DNA from: Microbacterium sp. MYb72
GTDB lineage: Bacteria > Actinomycetota > Actinomycetes > Actinomycetales > Microbacteriaceae
DNA length: 64,000 nucleotides
Assembly: GCF_002979415.1 (NCBI RefSeq)
Contig: NZ_PCOT01000010.1
Coordinates: forward strand, 1 to 64,000
Direction of reading: 5' to 3'
Below, in pieces: positions 1 to 8,800 of the stretch (position 1 is the stretch's first letter; each line of letters starts with the position of its first letter). The position numbers and the translations under genes were made by a program. The notes below the pieces were generated by a model. It was not told where the DNA came from. It saw nothing but the letters and a program-made list of their open reading frames with translations, and ran no database searches.

Positions 1-44
1 ATGTCGTGCGTCTTTGCTCCGGTGATTCTATGCCGGAAACACGG

Positions 45-107
45 GGCACGGCTTCGGAGCGGGGGCGAGGCGCGCCGAGGGGTGGACGCCGTAGAGCGGC
101 GTGTCGG
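45..107. repeat. left copy of sequence flanking the toxin-antitoxin pair
   Basis: The motif GGCACGGCTTCGGAGCGG (45-62), then GCGAGG, then GAGCGGCGTGTCGG (94-107) recurs in the same order to the right of the toxin-antitoxin genes (782-866). No protein is evident here; a short open frame from position 1 to about 141 has no supporting features. Confidence 0.5.
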
Positions 108-146
108 GAACGGGGTCCGCAGCCGTGCTCGTCGCGGGTGATGGTC

Positions 147-176
147 GGTAGCAGGATCCTTGCTACCTGAGTAGCA
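147..176. promoter_or_regulatory. probable autoregulatory operator of the toxin-antitoxin operon
   Basis: Inverted arms GGTAGCA (147-153) and TGCTACC (161-167) surround a 7-base spacer, and a third GTAGCA follows at 171-176, eight bases before the antitoxin start. Ribbon-helix-helix antitoxins typically bind short inverted or repeated boxes like these to repress their own operon. The symmetry is visible; the role is inferred. Confidence 0.55.
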
Positions 177-183
177 TGGAGCC

Positions 184-402
184 ATGAACAGCAAGGTCAG
201 TCTCAGCCTGAGCGAGAGCGATCTGGCGTTCCTCGACCTCGAGGCGCTCAGCGGACGGTACGCGTCGCGATCGGCGGCGGTGCAGGATGCCGTCCGTCTG
301 CTCCGCGAGAGCCGCCTCGCGGATGCCTACGCCGAGGCCTATGCCGAGGGGTACGACCCCGAGTGGGACCTCGCCGACAGCGACGGACTCGCGTCGGCGT
401 GA
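184..402 (+). CDS. ribbon-helix-helix type antitoxin
   Basis: This 72-residue acidic protein is the likely antitoxin of a type II toxin-antitoxin pair. The N-terminal KVSLSLSESDLAFLD segment looks like the beta strand and first helix of a ribbon-helix-helix DNA-binding fold. The middle, SRSAAVQDAVRLLRES, matches the usual 'ra.avr.al..l' second helix. The tail (EAYAEGYDPEWDLADSDGL) is acidic and aromatic, as expected for the part that wraps the toxin. The stop codon overlaps the GTG start of the MazF-like gene, so the two are translationally coupled. An inverted repeat lies just upstream. The exact antitoxin family cannot be settled by eye. Confidence 0.75.
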   Translation: MNSKVSLSLSESDLAFLDLEALSGRYASRSAAVQDAVRLLRESRLADAYAEAYAEGYDPEWDLADSDGLASA

Positions 403-770
403 GCGCGGCATCCATCCCTCTGCTGCGTCGAGGGCAGATCGTCCTCGTGTCGTTCGACCCGGCAGTCGGGTCCGAAGTGCGAAAGACTCGCCCCGCCGTC
501 GTGGTGAGCAACAACACCGCCAACACCGTCGCGAGCCGCAGCTCGAATGCGACGGTGACCGTCGTGCCCCTGACCTCCCGCACCGAGAAGGTGTTCCCGT
601 TCCAGGTGCTCCTCCCCGCCGGCGCGACGGGACTCGATCGCGACTCGAAAGCGCAGGCCGAGCAGATCCGCACGGTCTCGGTCGCCCGGATCGTGCGGCC
701 GGTCGGCTGGGTGCCGGCGGAGCTGCTGGGCGCGGTCGACGAGGCCCTGAGGCTCCACCTGTCGCTCTGA
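399..770 (+). CDS. MazF/PemK-family mRNA interferase toxin
   Basis: A 123-residue protein starting with GTG inside the antitoxin stop (GTGA overlap). The pattern RRGQIVLVSFDPAVGSEVRKTRPAVVVSN is the classic PemK/MazF opening (G-x-I-x-x-x-x-F-D-P...G-S-E-x-x-K-x-R-P-A-V-V-V-S-N). It is followed by TVVPLTSRTEK and by AQAEQIRTVSVARI, which carry the conserved core strands and the 'Q.R.vs..R' region. MazF toxins are sequence-specific endoribonucleases that act on cytoplasmic mRNA and are neutralised by the upstream antitoxin. Length is normal for the family. An upstream in-frame extension exists, but the coupled GTG is the natural start. Confidence 0.9.
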   Translation: MSAASIPLLRRGQIVLVSFDPAVGSEVRKTRPAVVVSNNTANTVASRSSNATVTVVPLTSRTEKVFPFQVLLPAGATGLDRDSKAQAEQIRTVSVARIVRPVGWVPAELLGAVDEALRLHLSL

Positions 771-781
771 CCGTGCGGTCA

Positions 782-866
782 GGCACAGCTTCGGAGCGGC
801 GCCGGGCACAGCTTCGGAGCGGCGCCGCGAAACGCCGGCGAGGATGCCGGGTGAGCGGCGTGTCGG
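782..866. repeat. right copy of toxin-antitoxin flanking sequence, first motif duplicated
   Basis: GGCACAGCTTCGGAGCGG occurs twice in tandem (782-799 and 805-822), followed by GCGAGG and GAGCGGCGTGTCGG (853-866). The same motifs in the same order lie at 45-107, so the toxin-antitoxin module sits between direct copies of about 65-85 bases. Confidence 0.55.
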
Positions 867-891
867 CTTCGAGATCCGCAGCTGTGACCCT

Positions 892-940
892 GAAAGGAGC
901 ACGCCATGGCTCCGGTGCAGGCCGGATACGGTCGCCGCGA
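892..940 (+). other. orphan ribosome-binding site and start codon, possible gene remnant
   Basis: AAAGGAG (893-899) stands seven bases before an ATG at 906. The reading frame that follows (MAPVQAGYGRRDYG...) runs straight into the antisense of the ECF S gene and resembles no protein. It could be the surviving head of a gene cut by rearrangement, or chance. Confidence 0.25.
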
Positions 941-1627
941 CTACGGACGCGGCTGCGGGGTCCGGCCTCCGACGCCCGCACGGCGCAGACGGTCGGCGAT
1001 CAGGATGCCGAGGGCGGTCGCACCCACGCAGCTCGCGAGGGTGACCGCGAAGAACGTGACTTGGAGGCCCACGGTCATGCTCCCGAGGTTGAACGACGCC
1101 CACGCCAGCACCGGGTAGACGACGCCGACGACGATCGCGCCGAGGTAGTGCATCCACGTGCCCCAGTAGCGCCAGATCACGAAGACGAACGGCAGCTCCG
1201 TGAACGCCGCCCACCACAGGTTCGTGAGCACGCTGGCGAATCCGTATCCGGAGAACGGCACGATCACGAGTCCCGCGAGAAGCCCGACCAGGATGCCGAC
1301 GAGCGGCCGGCGCAGCAGTCGCAGCGCGATCACCGAGGGGAGGAGCCACAGCCCCGCCAGCGCGACGCTGACGAACGGCAGTCCGGGGAAGAGGATCGTC
1401 GAGATCCAGTTCGCGGGGGCGAGCAGCAGGCCGCCCGCGACGCCCAGTGCGGCACAGGTGAGCAGCACGGCCGTGGAGTAGCGCGCGCCCTTCGCCCCGC
1501 GGGGCCGATCGGTCGGGGCCGCAGCGGTCCCCGATCCTGCGCCGTTGTAGGGCTGCCTCTCCGTCGCCGCAGCGGCGGCCGCGGCATCCGTCTCCGGGGT
1601 GTGCGCCCCGCCGTCCGTCGCGCTCAT
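941..1627 (-). CDS. ECF transporter S component, YkoE-like
   Basis: This 228-residue membrane protein is the likely substrate-binding (S) subunit of the ECF importer encoded upstream on the same strand. A disordered Ala-rich N-terminus (about 45 residues) precedes five or six hydrophobic segments. Between them are the features ALRLLRRPLVG and FTELPFVFVIWRYWGTW, which resemble the YkoE/PF09819 family. Its start codon overlaps the stop of the siderophore-interacting protein gene (ATGA), so it is the last gene of the operon. Family members linked to thiamine precursors are known. Here the iron box and reductase neighbour suggest an iron-related ligand instead, which is inference. Confidence 0.75.
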   Translation of the reverse strand: MSATDGGAHTPETDAAAAAAATERQPYNGAGSGTAAAPTDRPRGAKGARYSTAVLLTCAALGVAGGLLLAPANWISTILFPGLPFVSVALAGLWLLPSVIALRLLRRPLVGILVGLLAGLVIVPFSGYGFASVLTNLWWAAFTELPFVFVIWRYWGTWMHYLGAIVVGVVYPVLAWASFNLGSMTVGLQVTFFAVTLASCVGATALGILIADRLRRAGVGGRTPQPRP

Positions 1628-2499
1628 ACCAGCGGCTCCGCCGAGGCCTCGCGCGCAGCCTTCGATGCGGGGGACGCCGCCCCGATCTTCCAGTAGCCGC
1701 AGAAGCTGACCGTGTTCTTGTCGACTCCGCGCTCGCCGACGAGGTGCTTGCGGACCCCGGACGCGAGGGCCTGCTCGCCGGCGGCGTAGGCGTGGAAGGG
1801 AGCCGCGGGCAGGTCGCCCTCGCGCAGCGCCGCGAGCGCGAGGGTGCCGGGAGCCGTGGAGTGCGGTCGCACGATCCAGGTGACGTCGATGCCGGCCGGG
1901 TGCGGGAAGTCGAGGGCGTCCTCCTCGCTCGGCACCTCGATGAGGGCGGAGCCGGATGCCGTGGCCGGCAGCGAGGCGCAGATCGAGGAGATCGCGGGCA
2001 GCGCCGTCTCGTCGCCGACCAGCACGACGCGATCGGTGCCGCGCTCGGGGTTGAACGTGAGTCCCTCGTCGATGATCAGCACGTGCTCGCCGGGCTCGCA
2101 CGTCTCGGCCCACCGCGACGCGGGACCGGCCGTGCCCTCGGCGGCTGACCCGTGCAGCACGAAGTCGACGTCGATCTCCGCCCCGGCGTCGGCGGTCGCG
2201 GGGCGGTACGCGCGCACGCTGTAATTGCGCATGACCGGACGCTCGCCATCGGGGATGCGGAGGAACTTCAGGTATCCGAACATCTTGTTCGCCTTCGCGG
2301 GCACGCGGTCGAGCCCCGCTTCGCCGCCGATCGGCAGGAAGAGACGGAACCACTGGTCGAAGCCCATCGGCCGGAACCTCTCGATCTCGCCGCCGCCGAG
2401 GGTGACCCTCACCCAGTGCGGTGCGAGCCGCTCGGTGCGCAGCACCGTCACGTGGAGGAGGTCGGAGGAGAGCGGCTTGACCAGTTTGCTGAACGCCAT
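1624..2499 (-). CDS. siderophore-interacting protein (FAD-dependent ferric reductase)
   Basis: A 291-residue cytoplasmic flavoprotein of the SIP/ViuB family, which reduces ferric siderophores to release iron. The N-terminal FAD-binding barrel holds the flavin motif RNYSVRAYRP. The C-terminal NAD(P)H domain has the family signature VLVGDETALPAI, and near the end VSFCGYWKIG, equivalent to the usual 'GYWR.G'. The start is 11 bases after the ecfT stop, with AAAGG upstream, and the stop overlaps the ecfS start. Lying between T and S genes of an ECF importer, it probably processes whatever that importer brings in. Iron regulation is suggested by the box before the operon. Confidence 0.92.
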   Translation of the reverse strand: MAFSKLVKPLSSDLLHVTVLRTERLAPHWVRVTLGGGEIERFRPMGFDQWFRLFLPIGGEAGLDRVPAKANKMFGYLKFLRIPDGERPVMRNYSVRAYRPATADAGAEIDVDFVLHGSAAEGTAGPASRWAETCEPGEHVLIIDEGLTFNPERGTDRVVLVGDETALPAISSICASLPATASGSALIEVPSEEDALDFPHPAGIDVTWIVRPHSTAPGTLALAALREGDLPAAPFHAYAAGEQALASGVRKHLVGERGVDKNTVSFCGYWKIGAASPASKAAREASAEPLV

Positions 2500-2510
2500 C
2501 GGTGCGCCTT

Positions 2511-3323
2511 TCAGATGTTCCAGGGGAAGAAGAGGGCGAGGATCGTCGCGGAGGCCGCGATCCCCACCACGATGAAGACGAGGTCGCGCCCGCGGAACGG
2601 CACCAGATGCCGCTCGGTGCGCGTGGGGTGGGCGCCGAAGGCGCGGGAGTCCATGGCCAGGGCCACACGCTCCGCGTGCCGGATCGCGCCCGCGAGCAGG
2701 GGGACGATGTAGCCCCAGCCGCGTGCGATCCTGGCGAACGGACCGCGCCCGCCGTGATGGCCGCGCACGCGGTGCGCCGCGCGGATCACCGAGAGCTCGT
2801 AGCCGAAGCGGGGCACGAAGCGGAAAGCCGCGAGGGCCGTGTAGCCGATCCGGTACGGCACGCGCAGCTGCTGCACGCTCGCCCGCACCAGGTCGGGACC
2901 CGTGGTGGTGAGACCGCCGATCAGCGCCAGCGCGATGATCGCTCCGAGGCGCAGGCCGGTGGCGAAGCCGATGGCGAGGGCGCCCTGGTAGAGCGTCCAG
3001 TCGCCGACGCGGAGCAGGGGTGCGGTGTCGCTCACGAGACCGGCATCCACCCAGATCGAGAACCCGAAGCCGATGAGCAGGATGCCGAGGGGCACGGCCG
3101 CGAACAGGATCGCCGCGGTGCGGCCGGTGAGACGTGCGCCGACGAGCAGCACGGCGTAGGAGAGGGCGAGGAACGCGGCCGGTGTCGCGAGGTCCCGCAC
3201 GAAGACGAGCACGAGGATCGCGGGCAGCACGGCCACGACCTTGGAGAGGGGGTTCAGCCCGTACAGGAACTGCCGCGGCGAGGTCGCCGTCATCTCTGCG
3301 TACGGATCGAACGCGGCGCTCAT
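2511..3323 (-). CDS. ecfT: ECF transporter T component (EcfT/CbiQ family permease)
   Basis: A 270-residue inner-membrane protein with about five or six hydrophobic helices. NPLSKVVAVLPAILVLVFVRD near the N-terminus is the usual CbiQ/EcfT opening. The cytoplasmic coupling region has the two Ala-Arg-Gly-like motifs of the family: YELSVIRAAHRVRG and ERVALAMDSRAFGA. These touch the ATPase subunits. The start codon overlaps the ATPase stop (ATGA). It works with the fused ATPase and an S subunit to import a micronutrient. The C-terminus ends in a hydrophobic helix close to the ribosome-binding site of the SIP gene. Confidence 0.88.
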   Translation of the reverse strand: MSAAFDPYAEMTATSPRQFLYGLNPLSKVVAVLPAILVLVFVRDLATPAAFLALSYAVLLVGARLTGRTAAILFAAVPLGILLIGFGFSIWVDAGLVSDTAPLLRVGDWTLYQGALAIGFATGLRLGAIIALALIGGLTTTGPDLVRASVQQLRVPYRIGYTALAAFRFVPRFGYELSVIRAAHRVRGHHGGRGPFARIARGWGYIVPLLAGAIRHAERVALAMDSRAFGAHPTRTERHLVPFRGRDLVFIVVGIAASATILALFFPWNI

Positions 3324-5089
3324 GATCTGCCCGCCAGCATCCGCTGCAGGGCGGGGAGGCGCAGCCCCGCCTCGGAGAAGGCGCGACCGTCGTCGAAGAG
3401 CTCGGCGGTGGGGCCGGCGGCGTGCACGCGCCCGTCACGGAGGATGACGGTGCGAGTGGCGTGCTCGGCGACCAGCTGCAGATCGTGCGTCACGATGACG
3501 ATGGTCGTGCCCTCGGCGCGCAGGTCGTCGAGGAGTGAGAGCAGCTCGGATGCTCGTGCCCTGTCCTGCCCGAACGTCGGCTCGTCGAGAGCGAGCACCC
3601 GCGGCCTGGTGATGAGCGCGGTGCCCACCGACAGGCGTCTCTTCTCGCCGCCGGACAGCAGGAACGGATGCACGTGAGCCTTGTGCTCGAGGCCGAAGCG
3701 CGCGAGCATCTCGGCGACGAGGCTCTCGACCTCGTCGTCTGGCGTGCGCCGCAGCCGCAGGCCGTGGGCGAGCTCGTCGAACACCGTCGGTGCGATGAAC
3801 TGGTGTTCGGGGTTCTGGAAGACGAATCCGATGCGGGCGGACAGCTCGCGCGGAGAGGCGGTGCCCGGGTCGACGCCCGCGACATCCACCCGACGCCGTG
3901 GCGGAGGGACGACCCCCGCGAGGGCCTGGATCAGCGTCGTCTTCCCCGCGCCGTTCGTGCCGACGATCGCGGTGAGGCTGCCGGCGGGGATGCTGAGGTC
4001 GACGCCGTGCAGGATCTCCCGCTTCCCCTTCCGCACGGTCAGGCCGCTGGCCGTGATGATCGGCGGCGCGTCCTGCTCGCTCGTCTCGCGTGCGGCCTCG
4101 GTCGTCGAGTGAGCGGAGCGAGACGACACGCTGTGCGTCGCGACTCCTCTCGTGCGCGGCGCGAAGCTTTTCGTCTCGTCGCTGCGCTCCTCGCTCGACG
4201 ACCGGGAGGCCTCGTTCGACGACCCGGGGGCGGCGGCGAGCGCGGCCCCGAGCTCATCGGGGGTCAGCGGCAGCGGTTCGAGGACGACGCCGGCATCCCG
4301 CATCCGCAGCGCCGCCAGCGTCGCCGACGGAAGCCACACCCCCATCGAGAGCAGCTCATCGACGTTCTCGCGCACCACGGATGCGGCGGGCCCGTCGAAC
4401 GCGACGCGTCCGTCGCGGTCGAGCACGATCGCCCGCGTCACGAACCCCATCGCGGCGTCGAGGTTGTGCTCGACGAGGAGGATCGCCCTGTCACCAGCGG
4501 CGACGACGTCGGCGAGGGCCGCGTAGACGTCGTCGATACCCTGCGGGTCGAGGTTCGCGGTCGGCTCGTCGAGCACGATCAGCGGCGAGCCCATCGCCAG
4601 CGCGCAGGCGATCGCGAGGCGCTGGCGGCCTCCGCCCGAGAGCAGATCGGGGTTGTCCGTCCTCCGGTCCCACAGGCCGACGCGTCGAAGCGCGTCTTCG
4701 GTGCGCCGCTCCACCTCGGCGAGCGGCAGCAGCAGGTTCTCCGGTCCGAAGGCGACCTCGTCGTAGACGGTGCCCGTGACGATCTGGGCATCCGGATCCT
4801 GGAACACCATCGCGACCCGGGTGCTCAGCGACGCGGTCGTCGTCTCGGCGGTGTCGAGGTCGCCCGCGGTCACCGTGCCCGTCATGGTCGCGGGGACGGC
4901 GTGGGGGATGAGTCCGTTGAGCGCCAGGGTGAGCGTCGACTTGCCCGAGCCCGACGGTCCCAGCAGCAGCACGACCTCTCCGGCCGCGATGTCGAACGAG
5001 ACGTCGCCCGGTGAGGGGTGCGCGGCATCCGCGTGGGTGATCGAGAGGTCACGCACGCGCAGAAGGGGCGCGGATGGGCGCACTAGCAC
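3320..5089 (-). CDS. ecfA: ECF transporter ATPase, two fused ABC domains (YkoD-like)
   Basis: A 589-residue protein combining both energy-coupling ATPases in one chain. Domain 1 has Walker A GPSGSGKS at residues 44-51, the Q-loop in MVFQDPDAQI, signature LLSGGGRQRLA and Walker B LIVLDEPTANLD. Domain 2 has Walker A GTNGAGKT near residue 378, signature LLSGGEKRRLS and Walker B VLALDEPTFGQD. Both look active. The linker (about residues 276-340) is unusual: it contains the peptide SEERSDETK encoded by an inverted-repeat element. The start is GTG; a second GTG two codons later (5083) has better spacing from GAGG and may be the real start. It is the first gene behind the iron box. Confidence 0.92.
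   Translation of the reverse strand: MLVRPSAPLLRVRDLSITHADAAHPSPGDVSFDIAAGEVVLLLGPSGSGKSTLTLALNGLIPHAVPATMTGTVTAGDLDTAETTTASLSTRVAMVFQDPDAQIVTGTVYDEVAFGPENLLLPLAEVERRTEDALRRVGLWDRRTDNPDLLSGGGRQRLAIACALAMGSPLIVLDEPTANLDPQGIDDVYAALADVVAAGDRAILLVEHNLDAAMGFVTRAIVLDRDGRVAFDGPAASVVRENVDELLSMGVWLPSATLAALRMRDAGVVLEPLPLTPDELGAALAAAPGSSNEASRSSSEERSDETKSFAPRTRGVATHSVSSRSAHSTTEAARETSEQDAPPIITASGLTVRKGKREILHGVDLSIPAGSLTAIVGTNGAGKTTLIQALAGVVPPPRRRVDVAGVDPGTASPRELSARIGFVFQNPEHQFIAPTVFDELAHGLRLRRTPDDEVESLVAEMLARFGLEHKAHVHPFLLSGGEKRRLSVGTALITRPRVLALDEPTFGQDRARASELLSLLDDLRAEGTTIVIVTHDLQLVAEHATRTVILRDGRVHAAGPTAELFDDGRAFSEAGLRLPALQRMLAGRS
4104..4203. repeat. dispersed inverted-repeat element inside the ecfA linker
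   Basis: GTCGAGTGAGCGGAGCGAGA (from 4104) and, inverted, TCGTCTCGTCGCTGCGCTCC (4171-4190) followed by TCGCTCGAC form two arms around a roughly 45-base loop. Near-identical single arms occur between genes at 14617-14645 and 38277-38303. It is translated in frame in the linker between the two ATPase domains. Confidence 0.65.
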
Positions 5090-5121
5090 GGCCTCGGGTC
5101 AGCGGATCGGACCCTACTAAC

Positions 5122-5140
5122 TTAGCTGAGCCTTACCTAT
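5122..5140. promoter_or_regulatory. DtxR/IdeR-like iron box
   Basis: The 19 bases TTAGCTGAGCCTTACCTAT match the DtxR/IdeR consensus TWAGGTWAGSCTWACCTWA at 16 of 19 positions, counted by eye. It lies 33 bases upstream of the ecfA start, where a repressor would block the promoter of the leftward ECF-SIP operon when iron is plentiful. Confidence 0.75.
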
Positions 5141-5203
5141 TTCGCCACGCGGCATTCACGCGGGCGTCGACGGCGAGGCCGGCCGAAGAGGAGAGGGCCC
5201 GCG

Positions 5204-5749
5204 CTAGCGGCGTGCGACGCCGGCGCGGCTGAGCGCTGTGCCGATGGCGAGGCCCACCGCAGTCCAGGCGATCGGGCCGAGGACCGAGATGACGAGATAT
5301 GCGATCTGCGCCCACAGCGCCATGGTCGACAGGTGCGCGGCGAAGAACACCACGACCGCGACGAACACGCCGATCACCGCGGCGGAGACGAAGAAGCGCC
5401 AGGCGCCCCACGAGCGGTAGCGCGTCAGCGCGGCGACGCCCTCCTGGATCGCGCCGAACAGCAGCGCGGTGCCGATGAAGCGCAGCGCCCACGCGGGGTT
5501 GAAGGCGCTCGCGATGAGCGCGGCGATCACGTGCGTGACGATGGCGACGAGGGGGCGGCGGAGCACCTCCTGCGCGATGATGCCGGGCAGCACGTGGGAG
5601 CCGAGCACGAGTCCGTAGAGGAAGGCGGGGCCGGCGAGCACGGGGACGGTCACCCAGCCCGCAATGCCTCCCAGGATGCCGGTCGCCACACCGATCGCGG
5701 CGCACACGAGCAGGACGCGGGTCGGCAGGGGGGAGCGGGAGGATGCCAC
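5204..5749 (-). CDS. second YkoE-like ECF S component
   Basis: A 181-residue membrane protein with five or six hydrophobic segments, resembling the S component at 941-1627. Shared features include LLVCAAIGVATG near the N-terminus, EVLRRPLVAIVTHVIAAL in the middle, a conserved QE...RYRSWGAWRF loop and an SRAGV C-terminus. It starts with GTG, preceded by GGAG. It lies upstream of the iron box and so is probably transcribed separately from the ECF operon while sharing its ATPase and T subunits, as group II ECF systems do. Ligand unknown; in YkoE relatives it is often a thiamine precursor. Confidence 0.7.
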   Translation of the reverse strand: MASSRSPLPTRVLLVCAAIGVATGILGGIAGWVTVPVLAGPAFLYGLVLGSHVLPGIIAQEVLRRPLVAIVTHVIAALIASAFNPAWALRFIGTALLFGAIQEGVAALTRYRSWGAWRFFVSAAVIGVFVAVVVFFAAHLSTMALWAQIAYLVISVLGPIAWTAVGLAIGTALSRAGVARR

Positions 5750-5894
5750 GTCTCCAGCCTACTGTCGACCAACGGCGGCGACGGCTGGCCGATCGTCTAG
5801 GAACCGGCTGTGGATCTGGTGAGAGTCGGATTCCGGGACTACTTTGAGCGACGGTGCGGCAACGCGGCTGCACCATAGGACATCGGGAGCACCA

Positions 5895-8800
5895 ATGGGT
5901 CGAACACCCCTCCGGATGGCAGCAGCCACCACCCTGGCGACGCTGTTCATCGCTTCAACCGCCACCGCCGGCTACGCAGGAGTAGAGGAGGTGACGCATC
6001 CCACCCCTGTCGAGGGCACTCCCGGGCACTACATCGTCGTGATGAAGTCCGACCCGCTGGCGAGCTACACCGGCGAGGTCAAGGGACTCAAGGCGACCAA
6101 GCCCGTCGAGGGCGAGCAGCTGGAGACGGAGTCCGAGGACTCGCAGCGCTACATCCAGCACCTCGAGACCGAGCAGCAGACGCTCGCGCAGGAGGTCGGC
6201 GTCACGCCGGACACCACGTACCAGACCGTTCTCAACGGGTTCAGCGCTCAGCTCACGGGCGAGCAGGTCGACAAGCTGCGCGCGTCGAAGGACGTCTACG
6301 AGGTGTTCCCCGACGAGATCCGTCACCCCGATGCGCAGACGTCGACGTCCTTCCTCGGACTCGGCGACGACAAGAAGGGACGCGGCGGCCTCTGGCAGCA
6401 GACCGGCGGCGTCGACCGCGCGGGTGAGGGCATCGTGGTCGGTGTGATCGACACGGGCATCGCACCGGAGCACCCCTCGTTCGAGGGCAAGAAGCTCAAG
6501 AAGCAGAAGCGCGACCACAACCGACACAAGGGCAACCAGCCCTACACCGACGGCACCTACGTCTACTTCGACAAGTCGGACGGCGGGCAGTTCAAGTCCC
6601 TCATGGTCGAAGGCCAGGGCTGGGACAAGGGCGACTACTCGACCAAGATCATCGGCGGCCAGTACTTCTACACCGGTGCGCAGGCAGACGGCTTCGACTT
6701 CCAGTACGACTACCTGTCTCCGCGTGACGGCGCAGGCCACGGCTCGCACACCGCGAGCACGGCCGCCGGGAACTTCGGAGTGAAGGCGTCGATCGAGAAC
6801 GTCGACTTCGGCAAGATCTCCGGCGTAGCGCCCGGCGCCAAGATCTCGGCGTACAAGGCCTGCTACGAGGGCCCGGACCCCGCCGTCACGACCGACGACA
6901 TCTGCGCGTTGAGCGACCTCGTCGCGGCGATCGATCAGGCCGTCGCCGACGGCGTCGACGTGATCAACTACTCCATCGGCGGCGGAGCGGCCAAGACCGT
7001 GCTCGCCCCCGAGGACATCGCGTTCTTCAACGCGGCGGCCGCGGGCGTGTTCGTCTCGGCGAGCGCCGGCAACGACGGCCCCGACCCCGTCACGGCCGAT
7101 CACGCATCGCCCTGGTACACGACGGTCGCGGCATCCACCATCCCGACCTGGGAGGGCACCGTCACGTTCGACGGGTTCGCGCAGGCCGGCGCCTCGGTCA
7201 GCGTGCCGTTCGGCACCACCGTGACCGGTCCGTCGATCTACGCGGGGGATGCCGCGGCAGCAGGAGCGGCGAACGCGCAGCAGTGCCTCCCAGGCACCCT
7301 CGACCCGACGAAGGTCGCGGGGCACATCGTGGTCTGCGACCGCGGCAACAACGCCCGCGCCGAGAAGTCGCAGGTCGTGAAGGACGCCGGCGGCAAGGGC
7401 ATGGTCCTCGTGAACGTGCCGGGTGGAGCCGACTCGCTCGACAACGACTTCCACGCCGTTCCGACGGTTCACCTCGCCTCCGCGCACCGTGCGGCCGTGC
7501 TCGCCTACGTGCAGGGCGGCAAGGACCGTCCGATCTCGCTCATCGGCAAGAACACCACCGGCGTCACGACTCCCGTCCCGCAGATCGCGGGCTTCTCGAG
7601 TCGCGGCCCGATGCTCGCCGACGGCAGCGACATCATGAAGCCCGACATCGCAGCGCCCGGCGTCGCGATCCTCGCGGCGACGAACAACGCGCCGGACGAG
7701 AAGCCGACCTTCGGCATCCTCTCTGGCACGTCGATGGCGGCGCCGCACATCGCCGGACTCGCGGCGCTGTACCTCGGCGAGCGTCCGAAGGCCACGCCGG
7801 CGGAGATCAAATCCGCGATGATGACGACCGCCTACGACACGGTCAACGCCGACGGTTCGAAGAACCGGAACCCCTTCGAGCAGGGCGCGGGTCAGGTCGA
7901 TCCGACGCGCTACTTCAACCCGGGCCTGCTGTACCTCAACGGTGCGAAGGACTGGGCGGCGTTCCTGGAGGGCAAGGGACTCGGCGCCTTCGACGGCGTC
8001 GACCCGATCGACGGCAGCGACCTCAACATCGCGTCCTTCTCGATCGGCTCGCTCGCCAGCGCGCAGACCGTCACGAGGACCGTCACGGCCACCGAGAAGG
8101 GCACGTTCACGGCATCCGTCGATCTGCCCGGCGTCAAGACGACGGTGACGCCGTCGACGCTGAAGTTCGACCGTGCGGGGCAGACGGCCACCTTCACGGT
8201 GACCTTCGACAACCAGAGCGCCCCGGTGGAGCAGTGGGCCACCGGCTCTCTGACGTGGACGAGCAAGAAGAACACGGTGCGCTCGCCGATCGCGGTGTTC
8301 CCGGTGACGGCGGATGCTCCGCCCGAGGCCTCGGGCACCGGTGTCGACGGATCCGCCACGGTGGAGATCGTCCCCGGCGTGACCGGCGACCTCGCCCTCA
8401 CGCTGTCGGGTCTCACCCCGTTCGAGCTCCTCGCCGACCCGGACGGCCGGGTCGATGGGCACTCGGGCGACGAGGCGTCGGGCGATGCCGACAAGAACGT
8501 CTCCTGGCTGGTCGACGTGCCGGCCGGCACGACGCTGTCGCGCTTCGACCTCGACTCGTCGGATGACGCAGGCAGCGACCTCGACCTCGCGGTCTACCGC
8601 GTGGTCAGCCCTGACGACCTGCGCTACTACGACAAGTGGCAGTCGGCGACGGGTTCGGCCGACGAGCAGGTCACGCTGAAGGCTCCGAAGGCCGGAACCT
8701 ACCTGGTGGTCGCGAACGTGTACTCGACCTCGGCGCCGATGACGTGGGACATGACCGTCGCCAACGTGCAGCCGAGCGGAGAGGGCGCCTTCACGGCCAC

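Noticed and set aside
1-141. Short open frame at the window start
   Set aside because: Arg-rich, no ribosome-binding site visible, no motif; overlaps the repeat block. It could only be judged with sequence to the left.
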